In this document: one piece after another, positions 7,690 through 17,378 of the stretch | Layout of the letters: each line of letters opens with the position of its first letter | Numbering within the stretch: the first letter of the stretch is position 1 | Assembly: GCF_018704065.1 (NCBI RefSeq) | Contig: NZ_JAGUQP010000026.1 | Location: 1-43,132, forward strand | Origin: Desulfovulcanus ferrireducens | GTDB taxonomy: Bacteria > Desulfobacterota > Desulfovibrionia > Desulfovibrionales > Desulfonatronovibrionaceae | Length of the DNA: 43,132 bases | Direction of reading: 5' to 3' | Notes under the pieces: model-generated | The model's database searches: none | Seen by the model: only the letters and a program-made list of their open reading frames with translations | What the model was told of the DNA's origin: nothing | Program-made: the position numbers and the translations under genes

Positions 7690-9717
7690 TTAAACCTTTT
7701 GCAGCTCCTCAATAAGACGCTTCAGTTCCTGGGCCAACTTGGCCAAATCAGCTACAGCCTGGTTACTCTGGTTCATGCCTTCGGCTATTTCAGAAGTGAT
7801 GCGATTAATTTCTTCAGTTGATCTGTTAACTTGCTCCGAAGCTGCTGACTGCTCTTCAGAAGCAGTGGCTATACCTCGGACCTGGTCAGTTGTCATTTCC
7901 ACCAGACGCAAAATTTCTTTCAGCACTTGTCCGGACTCATTGGCTTTTTGGGTACTGGTCTTTACAAAGCTCACTGTATTTTCCGTATTGGCAATATTTT
8001 TTTTGGTACTTTCCTGGATATTGCCAATATATTGAGCCACCTCTTTGGTCGCTCCCATAGTCTTTTCAGCCAGCTTTCTAACCTCATCAGCTACCACCGC
8101 AAAACCTCGACCCGCGTCACCTGCCCTCGCCGCCTCAATAGCTGCATTCAAGGCCAAAAGATTGGTCTGATCAGCAATATCTTCTATAGTTGTAATGATT
8201 TGACCAATACCCTCGGCCTGCTTTCCTAACTCTGCCATATCCTGCATAAGTTCTTGTGCATGTTCAGCCACTTTGTTGATCAAACTAGTAGCCTCGTTAA
8301 CCACCTTGGCTCCTTGCAAAGCTTGTTCTGTTGTTGATTCAGCGAGTTTAGCCGCATCGGAGGCATTTTTGGCTATTTCTAAAATAGAAGCGTTCATCTG
8401 CTCCATGGCTGTTGCTGCCTCTGATGTCATTTGCCTTTGCGAGTTTGTTCCTTCTGTAACTTCTTCAATTTGCGCTGAAAGCTCTTCAGAGGCTGAAGAA
8501 ACTTGCTCGGCAATGGCATCGGCCTCCCTAACTGTCTTGGCTATAACCTCGTTCTTGGCTTCAAGGGCTTTTTGCTGCTCTTTAATAGCGGTTAAATCAG
8601 TAATAATAGAAAAAGCGCCCAGCAATTTGTCGTCCAAATCATATAACGGGGCTATATCAGCCCGCAAATAAAGCTTTTGCCCTTGCCTGTTAACCATTTC
8701 AAAATCGTGTTTAACTAAAGGCTGCCCGGTTTCCAGCACCTGATCGGTTAAAGACTTTCTACTGGCATCATTATAAAAAAATTGGCCCACTGTCTGACCA
8801 TAATAATCTTCCGGTTTTCCCTTCAGACCAACAAGCTCAAGTGTAGCTGTATTGGAAAAGCTTACTTTGCCGCTGGCATCAATAACAAAACACGGCACGC
8901 TCATGCCAGTTAGAATACCCTTGGAAAAGCCCAGCTCCCTTTTTATTGTATCGAGCATTCTCCCCAAGTTCTGAGACAATTTACCAAGTTCATCAGCCTT
9001 ATCAACTGTAAATTGGGCATTATAATCGCCTTGGGCAACTCTCTCACTGGCCTGGGCAAGGAAAGCAACAGGCAATATTATTCCTTTACGAATAAAAAGA
9101 TTTAGGGTGATCACTAAAATGATTAAGGCCAAGGCACAAATTGCCCCGACAATATAAATCTGTTTGTCGATTTTGCTCATAGCCGAAGAAACATTCTGCA
9201 AAACCAACATTTCGCCCAGAATAGGCTTGGAAGAGCCATGACAATGATGACATGAAGGCTTATTGGGGATAGACATGACCCGGACAAAAAAATCCTTGCC
9301 TTTATTATTGATCAGCGCAGTTTCTTTTGTAACCTTTTTCAGCCCTTGCTCAGCTAGACTTATTATGTCTTTTTGATCAAAGAATTCATCCAATTTTTTA
9401 CGTACCACACTCTCATCAGTACTGTAGGTAATATTACCTTCAAAATCCATTAAATAGATATGTACATCATCAAATTTTTCTGACAAATATTTGAACTCCT
9501 CACGAGTTCCCTCATCGTCTCCGATAAGCATGGGCTTTTCTATAGACATCATCATAATTTCAGCCAATCTATTCATATCTTTCTGGAGTTCCCCACACAT
9601 TACCTTTTTTTCCATAAAGGCCATCAACCAAACAATAACGACAAAGATTAACAAAGAGATAAAAGTAACTAACAACCCGGTTTTTAAGCTTAAGTTTTGC
9701 TTAATTTTATTAAACAT
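7690..9717 (-). CDS. Methyl-accepting chemotaxis protein with periplasmic c-type haem site (DcrA-like)
   Basis: The 675-residue receptor has a membrane segment at 13-33, a periplasmic sensor up to about 186, a second segment at 187-209, a HAMP domain (210-262), a PAS domain (about 270-385) and a signalling domain (about 400-675) with the hairpin tip [19 protein letters not shown]. The sensor contains CHHCH at 156-160, a CXXCH site for covalent haem, just before the second membrane helix. DcrA of Desulfovibrio, a haem chemoreceptor for oxygen or redox potential, is the obvious model; the similarity is inferred from architecture. The C-terminus (EELQKV) lacks the CheR-tethering pentapeptide. 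AGAGGA precedes the ATG. It is followed by a strong terminator and has no che genes nearby. Confidence 0.92.
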   Translation of the reverse strand: MFNKIKQNLSLKTGLLVTFISLLIFVVIVWLMAFMEKKVMCGELQKDMNRLAEIMMMSIEKPMLIGDDEGTREEFKYLSEKFDDVHIYLMDFEGNITYSTDESVVRKKLDEFFDQKDIISLAEQGLKKVTKETALINNKGKDFFVRVMSIPNKPSCHHCHGSSKPILGEMLVLQNVSSAMSKIDKQIYIVGAICALALIILVITLNLFIRKGIILPVAFLAQASERVAQGDYNAQFTVDKADELGKLSQNLGRMLDTIKRELGFSKGILTGMSVPCFVIDASGKVSFSNTATLELVGLKGKPEDYYGQTVGQFFYNDASRKSLTDQVLETGQPLVKHDFEMVNRQGQKLYLRADIAPLYDLDDKLLGAFSIITDLTAIKEQQKALEAKNEVIAKTVREADAIAEQVSSASEELSAQIEEVTEGTNSQRQMTSEAATAMEQMNASILEIAKNASDAAKLAESTTEQALQGAKVVNEATSLINKVAEHAQELMQDMAELGKQAEGIGQIITTIEDIADQTNLLALNAAIEAARAGDAGRGFAVVADEVRKLAEKTMGATKEVAQYIGNIQESTKKNIANTENTVSFVKTSTQKANESGQVLKEILRLVEMTTDQVRGIATASEEQSAASEQVNRSTEEINRITSEIAEGMNQSNQAVADLAKLAQELKRLIEELQKV

Positions 9718-10158
9718 TTTATTCCTCTCTTAATGTGTTTGGCCAGGGTAAAAGGCAATAGGCAAAAAGCGTTAAATGCAAAATTTGTTCCTTTAGACCT
9801 TTAATGACTTAAGGTCGCATCCGCTATTTGCACTGATTTTTGAGAAGCCTTAACTTTGACATTCCAACTACTGATTGTCCTCTCTATTCTTGTTCATATT
9901 TAGCAAAATTTTGTTATTCCTAAGTAGTCAAACCTGTTTAGATGCTCTGTGCAGTAGTAATAATCCGGAATCTGGCGGCAATCAGAAGAAAATTCTGCTA
10001 CTGACTCGCATATCCACTCTGCTCCGTCTGCATTGGCCAAGCTTCTAAAGTCTCAAAAACCATTCTTATATCATCCATCTCCACCCTACTCACCTCACTC
10101 AACCACTCTCCTACTCAACTACTCACCCCAAGTGCAGCCATCGGACAGCACCCAAGAC
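9718..10158. other. Intergenic stretch between cytochrome and chemoreceptor genes
   Basis: No coding frame of note. It should hold the chemoreceptor promoter (not recognised) and, near the cytochrome stop codon, the short octamer array listed separately. Confidence 0.5.
10085..10124 (+). repeat. Degenerate octamer array (NNCTACTC)
   Basis: Five units with a period of eight: CCTACTCA, CCTCACTC, AACCACTC, TCCTACTC, AACTACTC. The same period and consensus occur at the start of the lectin-prepilin gene (27512-27543). Confidence 0.7.
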
Positions 10159-10620
10159 TTAATGAGCTCCAGCATGGATAAGAGGTTTGAAATTAAAAGC
10201 TTTTACTCGCTCTTCATTATGACAAGAACTACACTCATCCTGTGACATATCACCCCTGATCAAACTGGGGTCACCGCCGGCATCAATATGTTTTCTCCCG
10301 GGGCCGTGGCAAGTCTCACAACCCACATCTGAAAGATGAGGGGTTTTTTCATAGGATATAAACCCACCCTTGTTATAACCAGTGGTGTGACACTCGTAAC
10401 AACCTTGCAATTCTTCGGCCGTCAATTTTGGAGCCAAAACCTGAATATGCTTCCATGATTTGGCTTTTTTCGAATAAGTCTTAAAATTATTGTATTCATC
10501 TTCATGACATTCTGCACAGGCCTTTGAGCCCACATAACCGGAAATTTCTTGAGATTGAACTTGGCCCACGTAAAGCAAATTTAAAACGAGCAAAAACATA
10601 CAGAACCTTTTAAAACTCAT
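10159..10620 (-). CDS. Periplasmic tetrahaem cytochrome c (cytochrome c554-like)
   Basis: The 153-residue secreted protein has a signal peptide (about residues 1-23, hydrophobic core FCMFLLVLNLLYV). Four CXXCH haem sites follow: CAECH 35-39, CYECH 74-78, CETCH 101-105 and CSSCH 130-134. The spacing and the CETCHGPGRKHIDAGG segment fit the cytochrome c554/NrfB-like group found in sulfate and metal reducers. It is a periplasmic electron carrier; the partner is unknown. A very strong ribosome site (AGGAGGGG, 10625-10632) suggests high expression. It stands alone but is next to the haem chemoreceptor, and both are periplasmic redox proteins. Confidence 0.9.
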   Translation of the reverse strand: MSFKRFCMFLLVLNLLYVGQVQSQEISGYVGSKACAECHEDEYNNFKTYSKKAKSWKHIQVLAPKLTAEELQGCYECHTTGYNKGGFISYEKTPHLSDVGCETCHGPGRKHIDAGGDPSLIRGDMSQDECSSCHNEERVKAFNFKPLIHAGAH

Positions 10621-11229
10621 TATTCCCCTCCTGACAGTCGTCTAGCTGACCCCATCATTAACGACAATATAAGCAAGACATGTGACACGAGTGAAGAGAA
10701 AAGTTGAAATGAATAGAAGAAAGGAGTTTGAAAAATTAAGAAAATGTGAAAATCCAAAGCGATAGACTAGCATCTTATCACTGCCCCCAAAGATAGGCTC
10801 TCTCCCAACTCGCATTTATATCTTCCCATCTTCTCGCATCACCAGCCTTGTCTGATTTTCCGGCAACGGGGTCAAAAATGTCCCTTAGTCAACCAGTCAA
10901 TCCCGTAAAAGTTCAACTTGAAATTTGACTAGAATTTTATTCAATTATTTCAAGTAACTCTCTACTTTTGCATAGGCATTTCTCCCTACTCGTTACATAT
11001 GTCATTTCACTATCTTTACAAGTTGAGCACAAAAGTCAACACTAATTTTTCTACTTCCCACGCGTATATTTAACAAGCTGTCTCCATTAAACTAAGAAAT
11101 ATAAGCCCATGGAACGCGATGGTTTTCAATTTTTTATTACGCTTCCAATCAAAAACAATTATAAACTTCTTTACGTTTTCCAAATTACAAACTACAAAGC
11201 TATCACTGATTACGATAAAGGAGGTTTTT
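10621..11229. other. 609-base divergent intergenic region
   Basis: It separates the cytochrome (minus) from the BMP-family gene (plus) and must hold both promoters. I see no gene. One inverted repeat, CTTGAAAT (10917-10924) with ATTTCAAG (10947-10954), could be an operator of the transporter but is short and AT-rich. Confidence 0.4.
11217..11224 (+). promoter_or_regulatory. Shine-Dalgarno of the BMP-family gene
   Basis: AAAGGAGG five bases before ATG at 11230 fixes the start of the signal peptide. The longer frame from 11119 would add 37 residues without such a site. Confidence 0.9.
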
Positions 11230-12291
11230 ATGCGTAAGGTTCTGGTCCTTTGTCTTATTTGTTTAGGGCTGCTCATTGGCTCGGCCTATGGGAGTAAAAA
11301 GGAATTAAAAGTGGGCTTTATTTATGTTTCCCCTATTGGGGATGCTGGTTGGTCTTATGCGCATGACCTGGGAAGAAAGGCCCTGGAAGCCATGCCAGGA
11401 GTAAAAACGTTTTATGTAGAGTCTGTTCCGGAAGGCAGTGATGCTGAACGGGTTATTTTAAACATGGCCCGCAAGGGTTATGATATTATTTTTGCCACAA
11501 GCTTTGGATATATGGATTCCATGCTTAAAATTGCCAAAAAATATCCAAACATAGTGTTCATGCACTGCTCCGGATTTAAACGGGCCAAGAATATGGGGAC
11601 CTACTTTGGACGTATGTATCAGGCCAGATACTTAAGCGGAATGGTTGCTGGAGCCATGACCAAATCCAATGTTTTGGGTTATGTGGCAGCCTTCCCCATT
11701 CCGGAGGTAATTCGGGGTATCAATGCCTTTACCCTTGGTGCCCAGGCTGTCAATCCCAAGGTTAAGGTACGTGTGGTCTGGACCAAGACCTGGTACGATC
11801 CGGCTACAGAAAAGGAGGCTGCCAAGAGCCTTTTAGATGTAGGGGCTGATGTCATAACTCAGCACCAGGATTCGCCAGCAGCCCAGGAAGCAGCCCAGGA
11901 AAGAGGGGTTTATTCCGTGGGTTATAATTCTGACATGTCCAAGTTTGCGCCCAAAGCTCATTTAACTGCCCCGGTATGGAATTGGGCGCCCATATATATA
12001 GAGATAGTCAAAGAGGTTCGCGAAGGAACCTGGAAAAGCAGAGATATCTGGTACGGTCTTGAACACAAAGTGGTTGACCTGGCTCCTTTTGGTCCCATGG
12101 TCCCCAAGGACATCCAGCAAAAAGTTTTGACCAAGAAAGAGGCATTGACCAGAGGCCAGGCCAAGGTTTTTGTTGGTCCCATTAAGGATCAACAAGGCAA
12201 GGTGCGCATTGCAGAAGGCCAGGTGGCAACCGATGTCCAGCTTTTGAGCATGGATTGGTTTGTCCAGGGAGTAATTGGCACTACCGAGTAA
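11230..12291 (+). CDS. BMP-family ABC transporter substrate-binding protein (nucleoside or purine)
   Basis: The 353-residue exported protein has a classic signal peptide (MRKVLVLCLICLGLLIGSAYG) and belongs to the basic membrane protein (BMP/Med/PnrA) family. Family marks are VGFIYVSPIGDAGWSYAHDLGRKALE at the N-terminus, the ATSFGYMDSMLKIAKKYPNI region and DVITQHQDSPAAQEAA. PnrA-type proteins bind purine nucleosides; some relatives bind other small molecules. The nearby purine phosphoribosyltransferase supports a purine substrate. No lipobox cysteine is obvious, so it is probably soluble in the periplasm. A terminator lies between it and the permease genes, which should make the binding protein more abundant than the membrane parts. 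Confidence 0.9.
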   Translation: MRKVLVLCLICLGLLIGSAYGSKKELKVGFIYVSPIGDAGWSYAHDLGRKALEAMPGVKTFYVESVPEGSDAERVILNMARKGYDIIFATSFGYMDSMLKIAKKYPNIVFMHCSGFKRAKNMGTYFGRMYQARYLSGMVAGAMTKSNVLGYVAAFPIPEVIRGINAFTLGAQAVNPKVKVRVVWTKTWYDPATEKEAAKSLLDVGADVITQHQDSPAAQEAAQERGVYSVGYNSDMSKFAPKAHLTAPVWNWAPIYIEIVKEVREGTWKSRDIWYGLEHKVVDLAPFGPMVPKDIQQKVLTKKEALTRGQAKVFVGPIKDQQGKVRIAEGQVATDVQLLSMDWFVQGVIGTTE

Positions 12292-12344
12292 GGACTTTAT
12301 AAATCGCTTAAATTTGATATTTACGACCTCATTCTTAAAAGTAT

Positions 12345-12382
12345 AGAAAACCTGACTACCGCAATCAGTAGTCAGGTTTTCT
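12345..12382 (+). terminator. Intrinsic terminator between binding-protein and permease genes
   Basis: AGAAAACCTGACTAC (12345-12359) pairs perfectly with GTAGTCAGGTTTTCT (12368-12382) around an eight-base loop and is followed by AATTTTTT. It probably attenuates rather than abolishes read-through into the permease genes, which have only 130 bases before them for a promoter of their own. Confidence 0.9.
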
Positions 12383-12511
12383 AATTTTTTCACACCATTT
12401 AGACATTGCAATCTCAAAGCATATCTGCTTAAATTGCATCTCTTTCATTTTTGAGTTGTCTTTCTCATTGGAGCCAAATATCATTTAAAACCCGGATATT
12501 ACAATTTCGCT

Positions 12512-13576
12512 GTGAAAAAAATCAGAATAGTAAGGCAGCATCAGCCCCTGAAATGGGGGTATATTTTTATTTTTTTTATAGCCTTGGGACTTTCTCTAGG
12601 GATTGGCGCAATTTTGCTCTCATTGCAGGGTAAGCCTCCCTTGAAAGGGATCGCCCTTCTCTTTCAGGGAGCTTTTGGAGCTGGGTATGCCATAGAAGAT
12701 AGTCTGATCAAGGCCGTACCCATTTTTTTATGTTCTTTAGGAGTAGCACTGAGCTTTCGTTTACAGATGTGGAATATCGGAGCCGAAGGTCAATATGCCC
12801 TGGGAGCGATTGGAGCTACCTGTATGGCCCTTAATTTCCCTCAGCTACCCTGGTTTGTACTTTTGCCTTTGATGTTTCTGGCAGCTTCTGTTTGCGGCGG
12901 GATATGGGGGCTTATTCCGGCACTGCTCAAATTGAAGATAAATGTAAATGAGATAATTGTCACCTTAATGCTTAACTATATTGGCATATTGTTTTTAGAA
13001 TATTTGGTTTATGGACCATGGAAAGACCCCACTAGTTTTGGCTTCCCTATTACACCCGAATTTAGTCCCCAAGCTATAGTGGGGACTATTCCGGGAACAA
13101 GACTTAATTGGGGAATTATTTTTTGTGTGCTTATAGGCGTGGTGATGACTGTATTTTTTCGCTATACCCGCCTGGGCTATGAACTTAAAGTCTGTGGAGA
13201 AAATTTAAGGGCAGCCAGATACGCACGCATGCCCTATGCCTTTTTAATAATTATGGTCATGGTAGTCAGCGGCGCCCTGGCTGGATCGGCAGGTTTTCTA
13301 GAGGTATCAGCTAACTTAAACCGCCTGCAAACAAGTGTAATGGCTGGATATGGTTACACGGCTATTGTCGTTGCGTGGCTGGCTAGGCTGAACCCTTTAT
13401 ACATAGGTATAGCTTCTTTTCTGCTGGCAGGGCTTCGAGTGGGAGTGGAAAATTTGCAGTTGGAAATGGGAATACCAGCTGCATTTGGGGCAATTTTAGA
13501 GGGCTTGATTTTACTCTCAGTTCTGGCTGGCGGCTTTTTTCGTGAATATAAACTGGTTATTAGAGAAAAATCATGA
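12512..13576 (+). CDS. Nucleoside-type ABC transporter permease 1 (YufP-like)
   Basis: The 354-residue integral membrane protein has about eight to ten hydrophobic segments and belongs to the branched-chain amino acid/ribose permease superfamily, YufP/NupB subgroup. The WNIGAEGQYALGAIGAT motif (residues about 88-105) and the cytoplasmic loop GYELKVCGENLRAARYARM near 220 are typical. GTG at 12512 is used; its Shine-Dalgarno sequence is weak. It overlaps the second permease gene by four bases (ATGA), so the two are translationally coupled and form a heterodimeric channel. Confidence 0.9.
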   Translation: MKKIRIVRQHQPLKWGYIFIFFIALGLSLGIGAILLSLQGKPPLKGIALLFQGAFGAGYAIEDSLIKAVPIFLCSLGVALSFRLQMWNIGAEGQYALGAIGATCMALNFPQLPWFVLLPLMFLAASVCGGIWGLIPALLKLKINVNEIIVTLMLNYIGILFLEYLVYGPWKDPTSFGFPITPEFSPQAIVGTIPGTRLNWGIIFCVLIGVVMTVFFRYTRLGYELKVCGENLRAARYARMPYAFLIIMVMVVSGALAGSAGFLEVSANLNRLQTSVMAGYGYTAIVVAWLARLNPLYIGIASFLLAGLRVGVENLQLEMGIPAAFGAILEGLILLSVLAGGFFREYKLVIREKS

Positions 13577-14493
13577 ACCTGGATTTAATTCTGGCTCTTC
13601 TGGCGGCTACCATCCAATCCGGAACTCCTATCCTTTATGCCACGCTGGGTGAAATAATTACTGAAAAGGCAGGCATATTAAACCTCGGCGTAGAAGGGAT
13701 AATGCTCATTGGGGCCCTGGCAGGTTTTTTAGTCAGCCAAAGCTTTGGCAGTCCGGTTCTTGGGTTTATTCTGGGAGGACTATGTGGAGCTTTTTTTGCA
13801 GGCATTCATGGATGCATTTGTCTGATTTTTCAAGGCAACCAGGTTGTTTCCGGGCTGGCTCTGACTATCTTAGGCACAGGTCTGGCCTATTTTTTAGGCA
13901 CACCTTTTATCGGCCAGAGTGCCCCGGGATTTTCTAAACTAGTTATCCCGGTCTTATCTCATCTGCCTGTTATTGGGCCGGTTTTCTTTAATCATGATAT
14001 CCTGGTTTATATCTCATATATTCTGCCTGTGGTCATACTTATATTTTTAAACAAAACCAGGTGGGGCTTAAGGCTAAGAGCTGTAGGTGAATATCCGCAA
14101 GCAGCCCTGGCAGCCGGGGTAAAAGTTATCTTGTACCGTTGGATCGGTGTTTTGCTGGGTGGGTTTTTAGTGGGCCTAGGCGGAGCATATTTATCTCTGG
14201 CCTATACCCATTTATGGACCAATGGTTTGACTTCCGGCCGTGGCTGGATTGCTGTGGCCCTGGTTATTTTTGCTTTCTGGCACCCCTTGCGAGCTATACT
14301 GGGAGCCTATCTCTTTGGCGGAATCATGGCCTTTCAACTACGCGTTCAGGCCCTGGGCACTAATTTGCCATCGTCAATTTTACTTATGTTACCCTATGCC
14401 ATGACCATTATTGTTTTGAGCTTGTCATACAGGAAAGGACATCTATCCGAGGCGCCAGCCAGCCTGGGAACAAATATTGAGCCAGAGGAGTAG
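13573..14493 (+). CDS. Nucleoside-type ABC transporter permease 2 (YufQ-like)
   Basis: The 306-residue membrane protein of the same superfamily is the shorter YufQ/NupC-type partner. It has the family motif EKAGILNLGVEGIMLIGAL near residues 30-48 and the loop WGLRLRAVGEYPQAALAAGVKV near 160. About eight to ten membrane helices are visible. It begins inside the end of the first permease gene. The phosphoribosyltransferase gene follows 81 bases later, then the ATPase, so transport and salvage are probably made together. Confidence 0.9.
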   Translation: MNLDLILALLAATIQSGTPILYATLGEIITEKAGILNLGVEGIMLIGALAGFLVSQSFGSPVLGFILGGLCGAFFAGIHGCICLIFQGNQVVSGLALTILGTGLAYFLGTPFIGQSAPGFSKLVIPVLSHLPVIGPVFFNHDILVYISYILPVVILIFLNKTRWGLRLRAVGEYPQAALAAGVKVILYRWIGVLLGGFLVGLGGAYLSLAYTHLWTNGLTSGRGWIAVALVIFAFWHPLRAILGAYLFGGIMAFQLRVQALGTNLPSSILLMLPYAMTIIVLSLSYRKGHLSEAPASLGTNIEPEE

Positions 14494-14574
14494 AGTTCGG
14501 GGGACCAAAGGTTGATGGGTTAGGGACTTTTATCTTCAGTCACTCTAAATTTTAGTTAAAAATTTTAACCGGAC

Positions 14575-15045
14575 ATGAGCAAGAGATACAATAAGACTTA
14601 TCCTATTTCCTGGGAACAACTGCACCGCGATGCCAAGGCCTTGGCCTGGAGATTACTCGAATATACTCCCTTTCAGGGAATTGTGGCCATTGCCAGGGGC
14701 GGACTTGTGCCGGCAGCTGTTATTGCCAGAGAATTGGAGATAAGATTGATAGATACCGTGTGCGTCTCCAGCTACGACTGGCAATATCAGGGACAACCCC
14801 AGATTTTAAAAAAAGTACACGGCGACGGAGAAGGATGGCTGATTATTGATGACCTGGTAGACACAGGTAAAACAGCTCAGGTAGTCAGAGACATGTTACC
14901 CAAGGCCCACTTTGCTACGGTCTATGCCAAGCCTGCTGGAAGGCCCGTGGTGGATACCTATATCACGGAAGTTAGTCAGGACACCTGGATCCTTTTTCCC
15001 TGGGACGCAGAGTCCCAATTTGTTCAACCTATAATAAAAAGGTAA
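14575..15045 (+). CDS. gpt: Xanthine-guanine phosphoribosyltransferase
   Basis: The 156-residue enzyme closely resembles E. coli Gpt in length and sequence. It has [28 protein letters not shown], the PRPP-binding loop [12 protein letters not shown] (residues about 94-105) and [15 protein letters not shown]. It joins xanthine, guanine or hypoxanthine to PRPP to make the nucleotide, usually at the inner face of the membrane. Its place between permease and ATPase genes of a BMP-type transporter suggests that imported purine is trapped as nucleotide at once. Confidence 0.93.
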   Translation: MSKRYNKTYPISWEQLHRDAKALAWRLLEYTPFQGIVAIARGGLVPAAVIARELEIRLIDTVCVSSYDWQYQGQPQILKKVHGDGEGWLIIDDLVDTGKTAQVVRDMLPKAHFATVYAKPAGRPVVDTYITEVSQDTWILFPWDAESQFVQPIIKR

Positions 15046-15172
15046 CTGAATTTACGACTTCCATTTACGAGCTTATTTTCTTAAATATCTCAAACATTAC
15101 AGCATGTTATAGGCTCTGAAGTTTGAGAAACTAACATGAAGCCGTCAATTGGGATCGTAAAAGCAAGTTAGG

Positions 15173-16681
15173 TTGGTAGACGCAAAATTGAACAAACAAC
15201 CCATTGTCAGCTTAAAAGGGATCACCAAGTCCTTTGGCCAGGTAGTGGCCAACGAGGATATCAGCCTGGATATCTATGCCGGAAAAATCAAGGGGCTGCT
15301 TGGAGAAAACGGAGCCGGGAAAAGTACCTTGATGAGTATCCTGGCCGGTCGGCTGATGCCGGATAAAGGGCAAATTTTGATTCAGGGCAAACCCAGAATT
15401 TTTCACTCGGCCAAAGATGCTATAAATGCCGGTATTGGCATGGTCTACCAGCATTTCATGCTTATAGATGCTATGACCGTGTCCGAGAATATATTTTTGG
15501 GGCAAGAAGGGGGAACATGGCTAAGGCCAAAGGAGATGGCCCAAAAAGTAAACGACCTGGCAAAAAAATACGGTTTGGAAATCGATCCCCAGGCCAGAGT
15601 ATCCTCCCTGTCCATGGGAGAAAAACAGCGTGTAGAAATCTTGAAGCTTTTGTTTCGTAACAGCCAGGTGCTAATTTTTGATGAGCCGACAACCGTACTC
15701 ACATCTCAGGAAACAGCACAACTTTTTGCAGCCCTGAAAGAGATGGCCGGTCAGGGCAAGGCCATTGTCTTTATCAGCCATAAACTGGAAGAGGTTATGG
15801 ATTTGGTTGATGAAGTCGCTATTTTGCGCAAAGGACGCATAACCGCCCAAATGGGTGTGAAAGACATAAAATCCAAAGCAGATTTGGCCCTGGAAATGGT
15901 CGGTCGGGAAGTGCTTCTGGAAGTTGAGAAAAAAGTGGTGCCTCGGGGAGAGAGGGTCTTGCATATCCATGATTTAAACAGTGGACAGTTGAAGGACGTA
16001 CATCTGGATGTGTACCGGGGTGAAATCCTGGGGTTGGTCGGTGTGGCTGGCAACGGACAAAAGCCGCTGGTAGAGATAATTTGCGGCCTATCCAGTTTTG
16101 AACAAGGCAAAATTGAGATTCTTGGTCAAGACTGGCCAAAATTTTATAAATTTTTTCCCTGGAACAGGTCTTTAAGTTATATTCCGGAAGACAGGTTGGG
16201 GCTTGCTACTTGTCCGGGGCTTGACTTGACAGACAATTTTCTATTGACCACCCGAAAGGACTTTAGCTCGGGGCCATGGCTCTTAAAAAACAAAGCCAGG
16301 CAAAAAGCAGCTGATTTAATTCGCAGATTCAATGTGTTAGCTCCGAGCACCAAAATTCGGGCCAGACAATTGTCAGGCGGAAATCTACAAAAGATGGTTC
16401 TGGCCCGGGAATTTTACCGCCATCCATTGTTAATCGTGGCCGAGCAACCTACACAAGGTTTAGACATTGCGGCTACAGAAGATGTCTGGCGTTTGCTCCT
16501 TGAGGCCAAAAAGGAGGCTGGCGTCTTGCTGGTTACCGGCGATATAAACGAAGCTTTGACCCTGTCCGACCGGATTGCCGTTATCTTTAACGGTCAGATC
16601 ATGGACATTTTCCCTGTTACGGATAGATTTAAGGTTGAAAATATTGGTCTGCTCATGGCAGGAGTAAGGCCGGAAAGTTAA
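15173..16681 (+). CDS. Nucleoside-type ABC transporter ATPase, tandem domains (YufO-like)
   Basis: The 502-residue protein has two fused ATPase domains. The first (about 10-240) has Walker A GENGAGKST near residues 44-52, signature LSMGEKQRVE and Walker B LIFDEPTTVL. The second (about 260-500) has a degenerate Walker A (GVAGNGQKPL) and signature LSGGNLQKM. One functional and one degenerate site is normal for the YufO/RbsA/MglA type. TTG at 15173 is the first possible start; another TTG lies five codons on, and no start has a strong ribosome site. It powers the two permeases encoded upstream. Confidence 0.92.
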   Translation: MVDAKLNKQPIVSLKGITKSFGQVVANEDISLDIYAGKIKGLLGENGAGKSTLMSILAGRLMPDKGQILIQGKPRIFHSAKDAINAGIGMVYQHFMLIDAMTVSENIFLGQEGGTWLRPKEMAQKVNDLAKKYGLEIDPQARVSSLSMGEKQRVEILKLLFRNSQVLIFDEPTTVLTSQETAQLFAALKEMAGQGKAIVFISHKLEEVMDLVDEVAILRKGRITAQMGVKDIKSKADLALEMVGREVLLEVEKKVVPRGERVLHIHDLNSGQLKDVHLDVYRGEILGLVGVAGNGQKPLVEIICGLSSFEQGKIEILGQDWPKFYKFFPWNRSLSYIPEDRLGLATCPGLDLTDNFLLTTRKDFSSGPWLLKNKARQKAADLIRRFNVLAPSTKIRARQLSGGNLQKMVLAREFYRHPLLIVAEQPTQGLDIAATEDVWRLLLEAKKEAGVLLVTGDINEALTLSDRIAVIFNGQIMDIFPVTDRFKVENIGLLMAGVRPES

Positions 16682-16692
16682 AAGTAGAAAGA

Positions 16693-17361
16693 GTGACAAG
16701 CCGTGGGCTATCAGCTATGAACTCTGAGCTAATAAAGCTAAATGTGGCAAGACAAAAATGGCTCCTTAAGCGTCCCGCAGATCTGGAAACTCTGTGGACT
16801 GAGATGGATGAGCTGGATCAGGATGAGCGCATCCCATATTGGGTGGAAGTATGGCCGGCAAGCAAACTTTTAGGTGAGTGGCTGATTAAAAATAAACAGA
16901 ATATTAGAGGGAAATTGTGCCTGGACCTAGGGTGTGGGCTAGGCCTTACAAGCCTTATTGCCAGTAAGCTTCAGGCCAAAGTTATTGCTCTGGATTATGC
17001 TTGGCAAGCTCTTTATTTTGGTCGCCAAAACAGTCTCCTAAACGATGTCTGTTCTCCTTTGTGGGTGCAGATGGACTGGCGTACTCCCGGGTTTAAGGAA
17101 AAGAGTTTTGATTATATCCTGGGCAGCGATGTTTTTTACGAACGACGTTTTTTTGAGCCTATAAGCACATTATTTGACCGCTTTCTGGCTCCGGGTGGAA
17201 AAATCTGGTTAGGTGATCCTGAGCGCACAGTATCTAAAGACGTGTGGACAAGACTTAAATCTTTGGGGTGGCAAGTACGAAGGGTCGCCTCTAAAAAAGT
17301 TGAACTCGAAAACCAAAAAGCCATGGTCAACTTATGGGAAGTGTGTAGACAAACGCAATAA
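16693..17361 (+). CDS. SAM-dependent methyltransferase, METTL21/PrmA-like class I fold
   Basis: The protein of up to 222 residues has the SAM-binding motif LDLGCGLGLTSL (residues about 77-88), an acidic motif II ending in LDYA, and DYILGSDVFYE where lysine-methylating relatives (METTL21, eEF2KMT group) have a D/E-x-x-Y-like active loop. The PYWVEVWPAS segment before the first motif is also typical of that group and suggests a protein lysine methyltransferase; the substrate is unknown. GTG at 16693 is preceded by AGAAAGA; ATG at 16717 is an alternative. It starts 12 bases after the transporter ATPase and is followed by nikR 17 bases later, so all may share a transcript. Confidence 0.75.
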   Translation: MTSRGLSAMNSELIKLNVARQKWLLKRPADLETLWTEMDELDQDERIPYWVEVWPASKLLGEWLIKNKQNIRGKLCLDLGCGLGLTSLIASKLQAKVIALDYAWQALYFGRQNSLLNDVCSPLWVQMDWRTPGFKEKSFDYILGSDVFYERRFFEPISTLFDRFLAPGGKIWLGDPERTVSKDVWTRLKSLGWQVRRVASKKVELENQKAMVNLWEVCRQTQ

Positions 17362-17378
17362 ACGCATAAGGAGGAGTT

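Noticed and set aside
10670-10685. A sigma-54-like site (TGTCACATGTCTTGC) upstream of the cytochrome gene
   Set aside because: The second G of the invariant -24 GG is missing, so the match is much weaker than at the pilin gene.
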